9,410 bases of DNA from CAZSXU01 sp964610505 (lineage in GTDB: Bacteria; Arandabacterota; Arandabacteria; JAGLYR01). The stretch spans positions 1-9,410 of the forward strand of contig CAZSXU010000055.1 of the NCBI GenBank assembly GCA_964610505.1. Direction: 5' to 3'. The first letter of the stretch is position 1. Each line of letters starts with the position of its first letter. Below, piece after piece: positions 1-7,600 of this stretch. The notes beneath the pieces are model-generated. The model ran no database searches, was not told the origin of the DNA, and worked only from the letters and a program-made list of their open reading frames with translations. The position numbers were made by a program, and so were the translations under genes.

Positions 1-2
1 CA

Positions 3-845
3 GTGGCCTGGGGGGACTACGACAACGACGGCGACCTGGACATCCTGCTCACGGGCTGGAGCGGATGGGCCGAGATCTCGCGCGTCTACCGGAACGACGG
101 CGGTGTCTTCAACGACATCGGCGCCGGGCTGGAGGCTGTGCGCTACAGTTCGGTGGCTTGGGGGGACTACGACAACGACGGCGACCTGGACATCCTGCTT
201 ACAGGAGATCCGGGGTCGAGCTTCATCTCCAGCGTGTACCGGAACGACGCCGGTGACTTCAGCGACATCGGCGCCGGACTGGACGGAGTGCGCTTCAGTG
301 CTGTGGCGTGGGGAGACTACGACAACGACGGCGACCTGGACATCCTGCTCACGGGCTACACGGGATCGGCCGAGATCTCGCGCGTGTACCGGAACGACGG
401 CGGTGACTTCACCGACATCGCCGCCGGGCTGCCGGGGGTGTGCTGGAGTTCGGTGGCGTGGGGGGACTACGACAACGACGGCGACCTGGACATCCTGCTC
501 ACGGGCTGGACGGGATCGGTCGAGATCTCGCGCGTGTACCGGAATGACGGCGGTGTCTTCACCGACATCGCCGCCGGGCTGGAGCAGGTGTGCAAGGGTT
601 CGGTGGCGTGGGGGGACTGCGACAACGACGGCGACTTGGACGTTTTACTCGCCGGCGAAGCGGAATCGGACACGGTCTCGCTCGTCTACCGGAACGACGC
701 CGGCGCCTTCACCGACATCTGCGCCGGGCTTCCGGGCGTGTGCTGGAGTTCGGCTGCGTGGGGGGACTACGACAACGACGGCGACCTGGACATCCTGCTC
801 ACCGGAAACACGGGCTCCGGCTACGTCTCGAGCGTCTACCAGAGC
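3..845 (+). repeat. Tandem 150-bp coding repeat block 1 (6 units)
   Basis: Units begin at 3, 153, 303, 453, 603 and 753, an exact 150-bp period (50 codons). The WGDYDNDGDLD core is nearly invariant in DNA as well as protein. Variation is concentrated just after the LLTG motif and in the residues after GL. Unit 5 has Cys for Tyr in the core, and unit 6 runs into the Fn3-like domain. Confidence 0.95.
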
Positions 846-3737
846 GACGGCGCCCCGGCGAACACGCCTCCGGCGGCACCGGGCGACCTCTCCGCGTCGG
901 TGGTGGGCGCTCAGGTGACCTTCAGCTGGACCGCTTCAACGGACGCCCAGACGCCTTCGCCCGGGCTCTCCTACAACCTCAGGGTGGGTACGACACCGGG
1001 GGGGTCGCAGATCGTCTCTCCCCTGTCCGACGCGGCGACCGGCTACCGGAGGGTCGTGCAGTTGGGGAACGCACAGGAGCGCACCTCGTGGACAGTGACG
1101 GTGCCGTTGGTGGCGGACCCCTACTACTGGAGCGTGCAGGCCGTGGACGGGGCGTGGGCCGGCTCAGCCTTTGCAGCGGAGGAAAGCGTTGAAATCATCA
1201 CCTTCACCGACATCGCCGCCGGGCTGGAGGCTGTGCGCTACAGTTCGGTGGCTTGGGGGGACTACGACAACGACGGCGACCTGGATGTCCTGCTCACGGG
1301 CTACGCGGACTCGGGCCGCATCTCGAGAGTCTACCGTAACGACGCCGGCCTCTTCACCGACATCGGCGGCGCGTTGGAGGGCGTGCACCGCAGTTCGGTG
1401 GCGTGGGGGGACTACGACAACGACGGCGACCTGGATATTCTGCTTACAGGCTGGTCGGACTCGGGCCGGATCTCGTGCGTGTACCGGAACGAAGCCGGTG
1501 TCTTCACCGACATCGGCGCTGGGCTTCCGGGGGTGTGCCGCAGTTCGGTGGCGTGGGGGGACTACGACAACGACGGCGACCTCGACATCCTGCTGACGGG
1601 AACGCCGGACGGGTCCACAGGCATCTCCCGAGTGTACCGGAACGACGACGGCATCTTCACCAACATCGGCGCCGGGCTGACAGGGGTGTTTGAGAGTTCT
1701 GTTGCGTGGGGGGACTACGACAACGACGGCGACCTGGATATCCTGCTCACAGGAGACACGGGCTCGGAGTTGATCTCGCGCGTCTACCGGAACGACGGGG
1801 GTGCGTTCACCAACATCGGCGCCGGGCTGACAGGGGTGTTTGAGAGTTCTGTTGCGTGGGGGGACTACGACAACGACGGCGACCTGGACATCCTGCTCAC
1901 AGGAGACACAAGTTATGACCCCGTTCTCCGCAATCCAGTCTCGCGCGTCTACCGGAACGACGCCGGCGTCTTCACCGACATCTCCGCCGGGCTGGAGGGG
2001 GTGTACCGCGGTTCGGTGGCGTGGGGGGACTACGACAACGACGGCGACCTGGACATTCTGCTCACAGGAGACACATTTCTTATCCTTGAATCTGCCATTC
2101 CAGTCTCGAGCGTCTACCGGAACGATGGGGGGGGCGCCTTCACCGACATCGGCGCCGGGCTGGCCTCGGTGTACGAGAGTTCAGTGGCCTGGGGGGACTA
2201 CGACAACGACGGCGACCTGGATATTCTGCTCACAGGAAGCCGCGGAGGCGGCAATCCAATCTCGTGCGTGTACCGCAGCGACGGCGCCCCGGCGAACACA
2301 CCGCCGGCGGCACCGGGCGACCTCTCCGCGTCGGTGGTGGGCGCTCAGGTGACCTTCAGCTGGACGGTCTCAACTGACGCCCAGACGCCGTCGTCCGGGC
2401 TCTCCTACAACCTCCGGGTCGGCACGACGCCGGGCGGTCCGGAGACCGTCTCCCCTATGGCGGACGCGGCCATCGGTTACCGGCGGGTCGTGCAGCTTGG
2501 AAACGCACAGCAGCGGACATCGTGGACGCTGACGGTGCCCGTGGTCTGGCAGACCTACTACTGGAGCGTACAGGCCGTGGATGGGGCGTGGGCCGGCTCG
2601 GCCTTTGCAACCGAAGAGAGCGTGGAATGCATGGGAGAGGAGGCCAGGGTCGACGCAATCGCGGACATTCCGGACGACCAGGGACGATGGGTTCGTATCT
2701 TCTTCACCCGGTCGGGGTACGATCTTGAAGGCGTGCCGACGCCGGTTGTAACCTACTACGTGTGGCGTCGGATCGACGACGAGGGATTCCGCTCGAGGAT
2801 CGAGACCGAATCCGTTCCGTTGGTGGATGGAGCGGTGGGGTCGTCGGAGACGGACTGGCCGGATTTGTGGGCAGTGGGGGCCGATCGTCGTCTCGTCTTC
2901 CTGGACAGCGGGATCTTTCTTGTCTCGCCGGCGGAGGGCAAGGGCGAGTTTCCACCCGGCACGTGGGAGGTCACGGGAAGCGCACCGGCGCTCCAGCAGG
3001 ACTCCTACATTGCCGCCCAGCCGACTCTCGGGGATTCCACTGATACCGGGATGTTCTGGTCGGTCTTCTGCATATCGGCGCACACAGACGATCCCACGGT
3101 CTGGTATGTCAGCACTCCCGACAGCGGATACTCGGTGGACAATCTGGAGCCGCAGGCGCCTCGGGGTCTGACGGCTGAGTATGACGGTGAGGCGATCGCG
3201 CTTGCCTGGGACGAGAACCTGGAGGAGGACTTCAACTACTACGCCGTGTATCGAGGTACCGAGTCCGGCTTCCCGCTGGGAGATCCGATCGGATACTCGA
3301 CGACACCGACGTACACGGACGACGATCTGCCAGGTCCCGACGAATACTGGTACAGGATCACGGCAACCGACTTCAGCGGCAACGAGAGTGATCCGTCCGA
3401 CGAAGCCAGTGCCGCCACGACCGGAGTTGCTTTGGAAACCGCAATCCCAACGGCATTCTATCTCGGCAGTGCAATTCCGAATCCGTTCAACCCCATTACC
3501 GAGATCACGTACGGGATTCCGGCGGGTGCAACCCCCGCCCGAGTTGTTCTGTCCGTCTACGACGCTACCGGACGCGAGGTGACGACCCTGGTCGATGTGG
3601 ATCAAGGACCCGGCGAGTACCGCGTCGTATGGGACGGACGGGATCACAAGGGAGCTGAGGTGGCCAGTGGGGTGTATTTCTATCGCTTGGTCTGGAACGG
3701 CAGAAGCGAAACCAAGCGCATGGTCTTGCTGAAGTAG
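3..3737 (+). CDS. Secreted VCBS/FG-GAP repeat protein with Fn3-like domains and C-terminal sorting domain (5' truncated)
   Basis: The reading frame is open to the left edge, so the true start and any signal peptide lie outside the window. GTG at 3 is an in-repeat valine codon, not a start. Visible residues 1-1244 hold six VCBS/FG-GAP-like repeats of ~50 aa, then an Fn3-like domain (~287-395), seven more repeats, a duplicate Fn3-like domain (~765-875), and a unique segment (~876-1040) rich in W, Y and F. A third Fn3 domain (~1047-1142) and a FlgD-like/type IX-style sorting domain (~1152-1244, PNPFNP, GEYRVVWDG, RMVLLK end) complete it. Each repeat has WGDYDNDGDLD, a D-x-D-x-D-G-D-x-D calcium-loop pattern known from integrin-like FG-GAP blades. 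The family is typically extracellular or cell-surface and forms beta-propeller-like folds. Substrate or partner is unknown. An array of 7-nt units and a terminator follow directly, so the gene is probably last in its transcript. Confidence 0.93.
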   Translation: MAWGDYDNDGDLDILLTGWSGWAEISRVYRNDGGVFNDIGAGLEAVRYSSVAWGDYDNDGDLDILLTGDPGSSFISSVYRNDAGDFSDIGAGLDGVRFSAVAWGDYDNDGDLDILLTGYTGSAEISRVYRNDGGDFTDIAAGLPGVCWSSVAWGDYDNDGDLDILLTGWTGSVEISRVYRNDGGVFTDIAAGLEQVCKGSVAWGDCDNDGDLDVLLAGEAESDTVSLVYRNDAGAFTDICAGLPGVCWSSAAWGDYDNDGDLDILLTGNTGSGYVSSVYQSDGAPANTPPAAPGDLSASVVGAQVTFSWTASTDAQTPSPGLSYNLRVGTTPGGSQIVSPLSDAATGYRRVVQLGNAQERTSWTVTVPLVADPYYWSVQAVDGAWAGSAFAAEESVEIITFTDIAAGLEAVRYSSVAWGDYDNDGDLDVLLTGYADSGRISRVYRNDAGLFTDIGGALEGVHRSSVAWGDYDNDGDLDILLTGWSDSGRISCVYRNEAGVFTDIGAGLPGVCRSSVAWGDYDNDGDLDILLTGTPDGSTGISRVYRNDDGIFTNIGAGLTGVFESSVAWGDYDNDGDLDILLTGDTGSELISRVYRNDGGAFTNIGAGLTGVFESSVAWGDYDNDGDLDILLTGDTSYDPVLRNPVSRVYRNDAGVFTDISAGLEGVYRGSVAWGDYDNDGDLDILLTGDTFLILESAIPVSSVYRNDGGGAFTDIGAGLASVYESSVAWGDYDNDGDLDILLTGSRGGGNPISCVYRSDGAPANTPPAAPGDLSASVVGAQVTFSWTVSTDAQTPSSGLSYNLRVGTTPGGPETVSPMADAAIGYRRVVQLGNAQQRTSWTLTVPVVWQTYYWSVQAVDGAWAGSAFATEESVECMGEEARVDAIADIPDDQGRWVRIFFTRSGYDLEGVPTPVVTYYVWRRIDDEGFRSRIETESVPLVDGAVGSSETDWPDLWAVGADRRLVFLDSGIFLVSPAEGKGEFPPGTWEVTGSAPALQQDSYIAAQPTLGDSTDTGMFWSVFCISAHTDDPTVWYVSTPDSGYSVDNLEPQAPRGLTAEYDGEAIALAWDENLEEDFNYYAVYRGTESGFPLGDPIGYSTTPTYTDDDLPGPDEYWYRITATDFSGNESDPSDEASAATTGVALETAIPTAFYLGSAIPNPFNPITEITYGIPAGATPARVVLSVYDATGREVTTLVDVDQGPGEYRVVWDGRDHKGAEVASGVYFYRLVWNGRSETKRMVLLK
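839..1190 (+). repeat. Fn3-like cassette, copy 1 (duplicated at 2274-2625)
   Basis: This encodes SDGAPANTPPAAPGDL through AFAAEESVE. The 2274-2625 segment repeats it with only scattered substitutions. Block 1 plus this cassette and block 2 plus its cassette therefore look like products of one large internal duplication. Confidence 0.9.
1248..2270 (+). repeat. Tandem ~150-bp coding repeat block 2 (7 units)
   Basis: Units begin at 1248, 1398, 1548, 1701, 1851, 2016 and 2184. The period is 150 bp with in-frame expansions of 3, 15 and 18 bp, all placed after the LLTG motif. The stretches about 1659-1740 and 1809-1890 are almost identical, which indicates a very recent unit duplication or gene conversion. 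Confidence 0.95.
2274..2625 (+). repeat. Fn3-like cassette, copy 2
   Basis: This is the second copy of the cassette at 839-1190. It has the same SDGAPANTPP entry, the same YNLRVGTTPGG core and the same YYWSVQAVDGAWAGSAFA end. After it the sequence becomes unique and leads into the C-terminal half of the protein. Confidence 0.9.
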
Positions 3738-3770
3738 TGCCGAGTGCTTAGTGCTCAGTGCTTAGTACAA
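3736..3770 (+). repeat. Heptamer array overlapping the stop codon of the VCBS gene
   Basis: Five consecutive 7-nt units (AGTGCCG, AGTGCTT, AGTGCTC, AGTGCTT, AGTACAA) start on the last two bases of the TAG stop and end 15 nt before the terminator stem. Heptanucleotide short tandem repeats are known in cyanobacteria (STRR), but a role here is unknown. Confidence 0.85.
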
Positions 3771-3785
3771 GGAGAAGAGCGTTGG

Positions 3786-3814
3786 AGGGGCGACTCGGTG
3801 AGTCGCCCCTTTTC
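3786..3814 (+). terminator. Rho-independent terminator of the VCBS gene
   Basis: A perfect 10-bp stem, AGGGGCGACT / AGTCGCCCCT (3786-3795 with 3801-3810), has a 5-nt loop and is followed by TTTCTTC. It lies 48 nt after the stop codon. Confidence 0.9.
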
Positions 3815-3846
3815 TTCGGTCTCCCCAATGCAGTTTTCCGAGCGCC

Positions 3847-3909
3847 ATTTACCATTTACGATTTACGGGGGGCAGCTTCTGAAAGGGCCGTAAATGGTAA
3901 ATCGTAAAT
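3847..3909 (+). repeat. Inverted pair of heptamer arrays upstream of four-helix-bundle gene 1
   Basis: The left arm (3847-3867) is ATTTACC then ATTTACG twice. The right arm (3889-3909) is CGTAAAT, GGTAAAT, CGTAAAT. The arms pair at 19 of 21 positions, plus G3868-C3888, around a ~19-nt loop. Both arms have the 7-nt period seen after the genes, but with a different word. Confidence 0.85.
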
Positions 3910-3913
3910 CGGG

Positions 3914-3952
3914 GAAAACGTGTCGCGAGTCTTGCGACTGGATGACGTTTTC
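3914..3952 (+). other. Hairpin just upstream of four-helix-bundle gene 1
   Basis: GAAAACGT (3914-3921) pairs with ACGTTTTC (3945-3952). Inside it GTCGC (3922-3926) pairs with GCGAC (3934-3938), extendable by a G-T and two further pairs. There is no T-tract, so it is unlikely to be a terminator. It ends 24 nt before the start codon, so it would lie in the 5' leader if transcribed. Confidence 0.65.
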
Positions 3953-3976
3953 GGGCGGGGGGATGGGAGGAAGGGC

Positions 3977-4384
3977 ATGGAGTTTCTGTTTGAGGATTTG
4001 GATGTGTACAAGCGGGCGGTGGTGTTGGCGGAGACGATCTCGGGACTGACTGGCGAATTCTCGTCAGGCACGTACGCGATTTCGGACCAGTTGAGGAGGG
4101 CAGCTCTGTCGATCTCATGCAATATTGCAGAGGGCAATGGGAGATGGCATGTGAAGGAGAAGAAGCCCTTCTTCATGATTGCCCGGGGAAGTGCGTTTGA
4201 GTGTGTGCCGCTTCTGGAGGTGGCGGCGCGGTTAGGGCTGATCGAGAAGGACGTGTATCAGGAGCTGAAGGCCGAGTTGGATAAGATCTGTAAGATGATT
4301 ATGGGGTTGGTGAGAAGGGCGGAGGGGAAGAAGAGCGAGAGCCGAGAGGCAGAGAGAAAAGCATTGGAAGAGAATAGACAATAG
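3977..4384 (+). CDS. Four-helix-bundle protein, S23/23S-IVS-like family (copy 1)
   Basis: A 135-aa soluble protein with no signal peptide or membrane segment. ATG 3977 is chosen because GGGAGGA (3965-3971) sits 5 nt before it and its N-terminus MEFLFEDLDVYKRA aligns with copy 2 at 8843. Family hallmarks are the YAISDQLRRAALSIS helix (33-47), SCNIAEGNGRW (47-57), KKPFFMIARGSAFECVPLLE (62-81) and a final amphipathic helix with LDKICKMIMGL. Founders of this family are ORFs inside 23S rRNA intervening sequences; a relative, Avd, binds the reverse transcriptase of diversity-generating retroelements. The present protein's biochemical role is unknown, though nucleic-acid binding is plausible. About 66 of 119 ungapped positions match copy 2 by hand count. 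The charged tail after residue 119 is extra, and its final NRQ-stop codons are written in the heptamer arm of the downstream element. No clear promoter is seen. Confidence 0.9.
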   Translation: MEFLFEDLDVYKRAVVLAETISGLTGEFSSGTYAISDQLRRAALSISCNIAEGNGRWHVKEKKPFFMIARGSAFECVPLLEVAARLGLIEKDVYQELKAELDKICKMIMGLVRRAEGKKSESREAERKALEENRQ

Positions 4385-4480
4385 AAAATAGACCGTAAGA
4401 GAGAAGGTGGCCGGGTTTCTATGATGCTCTTGTCCGAGATCTATCTTCTATTGTCTACTTCTCTCTTACTCTGGGGAGCC
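4373..4480 (+). repeat. Crossed-arm heptamer element, copy I
   Basis: Arm A (4373-4393) is three heptamers, AATAGAC, AATAGAA and AATAGAC. After one C comes arm B, GTAAGAGAGAAG (4395-4406). The loop holds CTATGATGCTCTTGTCCGA (4419-4437). Arm A' (4439-4459) is complementary to A at 18 of 21 positions with 12 contiguous pairs. B', CTTCTCTCTTAC (4458-4469), pairs perfectly with all 12 bases of B. The order A-B-A'-B' means the two pairings cross. GGGGAGCCAG (4473-4482) follows, as in copy III. Arm A contains the stop codon of the upstream gene. Confidence 0.85.
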
Positions 4481-4482
4481 AG

Positions 4483-4615
4483 GCCATCGAGGAGGTAACA
4501 AGGCTGTATCGCGTGGCTTAGAGGACCCTACAGACAACGAGGCACGAAGTGACAAGCCCCAACTAACATTCGTTGTCATTCCCAAACCACGTTCCCCGCA
4601 AGTTCGCTTCTGTGC
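4483..4615 (+). other. Intergenic spacer, no gene seen
   Basis: No supported coding region, RNA gene or heptamer array was found. One 8-bp inverted repeat, GACAACGA (4533-4540) and TCGTTGTC (4570-4577), has a 29-nt loop. It could be an operator or weak hairpin, but nothing decides this. Confidence 0.5.
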
Positions 4616-4644
4616 TTGGGTTGCGAGCCATCGCGTGCTATAAT
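4616..4644 (+). promoter_or_regulatory. Sigma70-type promoter for the beta-helix gene
   Basis: A perfect -10 box TATAAT (4639-4644) lies 17 nt after TTGGGT (4616-4621), which matches the TTG core of the -35 consensus. The expected start of transcription near 4651 gives a ~45-nt leader to ATG 4697. The box stands out in GC-rich sequence. Some FCB lineages use a different -10 consensus, so activity is inferred. Confidence 0.6.
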
Positions 4645-4696
4645 CTAGCGTGCCCGACCGACACTCTGCCACACGTCCTTCTCCGTGAGGTGCGCT

Positions 4697-7600
4697 ATGA
4701 AGGTGTTCACCGTAATCGCAACTGCAGTGGCCATTCTTCTCATCTCCAATTCGGGGTACGCTACAACTTGGCAGGTCCCCACCGACGCCCCCACGATCCA
4801 GGCCGGCATCGACTCGGCCTCGGCGGGGGATACCGTCTCGGTCGCCTGCGGCACCTACTACGAGTACGACATCGTGATGAAGTCCGGCGTGGTCCTCAGG
4901 AGTGAGACAGGTCTGGCGGACTGTGTGACGATCGACGCCGAAGGTCAGCAACTGGTTTTCTACTGCGCTTCGCTGGACGCTGCATCTGTCGTCGAAGGAT
5001 TCACGATCACCGGCGGGTCAACCCCGGAAGGTGCCGGGATGTACTGTACCGAGTCCGGCCTGCTGGTGAACCGGTGTGTCTTCATCGGAAACGAGGCCCA
5101 GAATGGTGCGGGGATATACATCTACGGTAGCGTCATCCCCGTCGTCAGGAACTGCACCTTTACCCAGAATGTTTCCCCCGGCTCGGGAGCGTGCGTCGCG
5201 CTTTTCGGGTTGGGCGTGGAGTTTGAGAATACCATTGTGGCCTTCAACCAGTGTGTGGAGCCCTTCTTCTGCGACATGGGCGGCACGGCCACCCTTTCGT
5301 GCTGTGATGTTCACGGCAACACGGGCGGTGACTGGGTGGGCTGCATCGAATTCCAGCAGGGCATGTCGGGCAATTTCTCGGCGGATCCCGTGTTCTGCAA
5401 CGCGATGAACGAGGACGTCCACCTTCGCTCCGATTCCCCCTGTCTCAATGCGCCCGGGTGCGGACACATCGGTGCCCTCGGGCTGGGATGTGGACAGATC
5501 TGGGACGTCCCGGCCGATGCGCCCACGATTCAGGCGGGGATCGATTCGGCGAGTGCAATGGACACGGTGATTGTGGCCTGCGGCACCTACTACGAGCACG
5601 ACATTACGATGAAGTCGGGGGTCTCGCTGCAGAGTGAGACAGGACTTCCCGACTGCGTGACCATCGATGCAGATTCCCTGGGGCGGGTCCTCTATGGTGA
5701 GAATCTCGACAGTACCACTTTGATCCAGGGATTCACCATTACCGGGGGATATTCCAGCGGGGATGGCGGCGCAATGTACTGCACGAACTCTGCGCCGACG
5801 ATCCGAGACTGTGATTTCATCTCCAACACGAGCGAGACCTATGGCGGGGGCTTGAGTTGTGACGCCAGTGATTCGCTGAAGATTGTCGAATGCACCTTCT
5901 CCGCAAACTCGGCTACCAATATGGGCGGGGCTCTCCAGGCGCAAGCGTCTGCGATATCCGTGGTCGACTGCGTGTTCAAGGACAACGTGGCCTGGAGTGG
6001 AGGGGCAATCCTGGCGTCCGTCGCCCCCGGGCCTGTGGAAATCTCGGGTTCGGTGTTTGCGGGGAATACGGCCACAAGCGGCTGGGGCGGTGGCATATAC
6101 GCTTCGGGCTGCAGCCCTCCGGTGGCAGGCTGTACATTCTACGACAACGGGGCGGTGAACGGTGGCGTCCTGGCGGTCAACAATGCCCCGATCACCATCG
6201 AAAACACGATCCTGGCTTTCAGCCCGTCGGGAGAGGCCCTCTATTGCGCGGGAACCGGCTCTGCAACGCTTACCTGCTGCGACGTGTACGGCAACGCGGG
6301 TGGGGACTGGGTGGGGTGCCTCGCCGGGCAGGATTCAATCAACGGCAACTTCTCGGCGGATCCGGGTTTCTGCGATGCGGCCGCGGGAGATCTCTCCATC
6401 CGTGATACTTCCCCTTGCGGCGATGCGCCCGGCTGCGGGCTGGTGGGTGCTCTGGGTGTGGGCTGCCATTCCATCTGGAACGTCCCGGCCGAGGCGCCCA
6501 CGATTCAAGCGGGCATCGACTCGGCCTCGGCGGGAGACACTGTGGTCGTCGCCTGCGGAACGTACTACGAACACGATATCGTGATGAAGTCGGGGATCAC
6601 GCTGAGGAGTGAGACGGGACTGCAGGGCTGCGTGACCATCGATGCAGATTCGCTGGGACGGGTCTTCTATTGCGAGGACGTAGATTCGACGACCACGATC
6701 GAGGGATTCACGATCACCGGGGGGAGCAGCTGGTCGGGGGCGGGGATCTACATGATGGACTGTAATCCGGTAATCCGGAACTGCGTCGTTTCTGGAAACT
6801 CGGCCGAATTGGGCGGGGGAATGTTCCTCGGCTACTCCTCCCCGACGATCACCGGCTGTACGCTCTCCGGCAACTCGGCCGACAACGGTGGCGGCATGGA
6901 CCTCCAAGCGGGGTCCTTTCCCACGATCACCGGCTGCACGTTCTGCGGCAACTCGTCTCCCTTCGGTGGCGGGATATCCCAGTCAGGCGGGATCCCCGCC
7001 GCACTGGACAACACGATCATTGCCTTCAGCTCTCAAGGAGAGGCGATCTACTGCATGGGTGGCGCGCCGACACTAACCTGCTGTGACATCTACGGCAATG
7101 CGGGCGGCGACTGGGAGGGATGTATTGCCGGGCAGGACACGGTGAGGGGGAATTTCTCGGAGGATCCTCTCTTCTGCGATGCGGAAGGTGGGGACTTCCG
7201 GCTCCATGCATCTTCCCCGTGCCTTCCGGGGGGCAACGGGTGCGGAGTGCTCGTGGGGGCGGAGGGTTTGGGTGATTGTCCCTATCCGGAGTGTCACGTG
7301 CTGACCGTTCCAGGCGAGTACGCGACCATCGCCGAAGCGCTCTCAGCGGCCACTCACTGCGACACGGTTCTGGTTTCTCCTGGCACGTATGTGGAGACGA
7401 TCTCGATTCCCTGGGGAATCGTGCTCCTGAGCACCGACGGTGCGGATTATACCGTGATCGACGGTGCGGGTAGCGGGCCGGTGGTTTCGTTTCCTGCGGC
7501 AAAGAGTGGCGAGCGAACGGGCAGTCCGGCCGTATTGGAAGGTTTCACCGTCACGGGGGGGAGCAGCGATTGGGGGGCAGGGATCTACATGAAGGGCTGT

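Noticed and set aside
2370..3647. Long minus-strand frame of 425 codons opposite the VCBS gene
   Set aside because: The + strand has clear Fn3 and sorting-domain homology here. The antisense frame is compositionally driven by GC-rich codons and has no recognisable domain.
3920..3976. GTG start at 3920 for four-helix-bundle gene 1, adding 19 residues
   Set aside because: These codons lie within the 3914-3952 hairpin, lack a ribosome site and have no counterpart in copy 2. ATG 3977 has a good GGGAGGA.
4373..4469. Ordinary rho-independent terminator or integron attC site
   Set aside because: The pairing order is crossed and not nested, there is no T-tract, and no integrase-type RYYYAAC/GTTRRRY core was seen.
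3977..4480. Diversity-generating retroelement (Avd plus template/variable repeats)
   Set aside because: There is no reverse transcriptase and no adenine-specific TR/VR pair. The four-helix-bundle proteins resemble the IVS-type family as much as Avd.
4533..4577. 8-bp inverted repeat GACAACGA / TCGTTGTC as an operator
   Set aside because: A match of this length with a 29-nt loop can occur by chance, and nothing else supports it. It is mentioned only in the spacer description.
4685..4696. GTG start at 4685 for the beta-helix gene
   Set aside because: The bases GTGAGG serve better as the ribosome site for ATG 4697, which starts a normal signal peptide.
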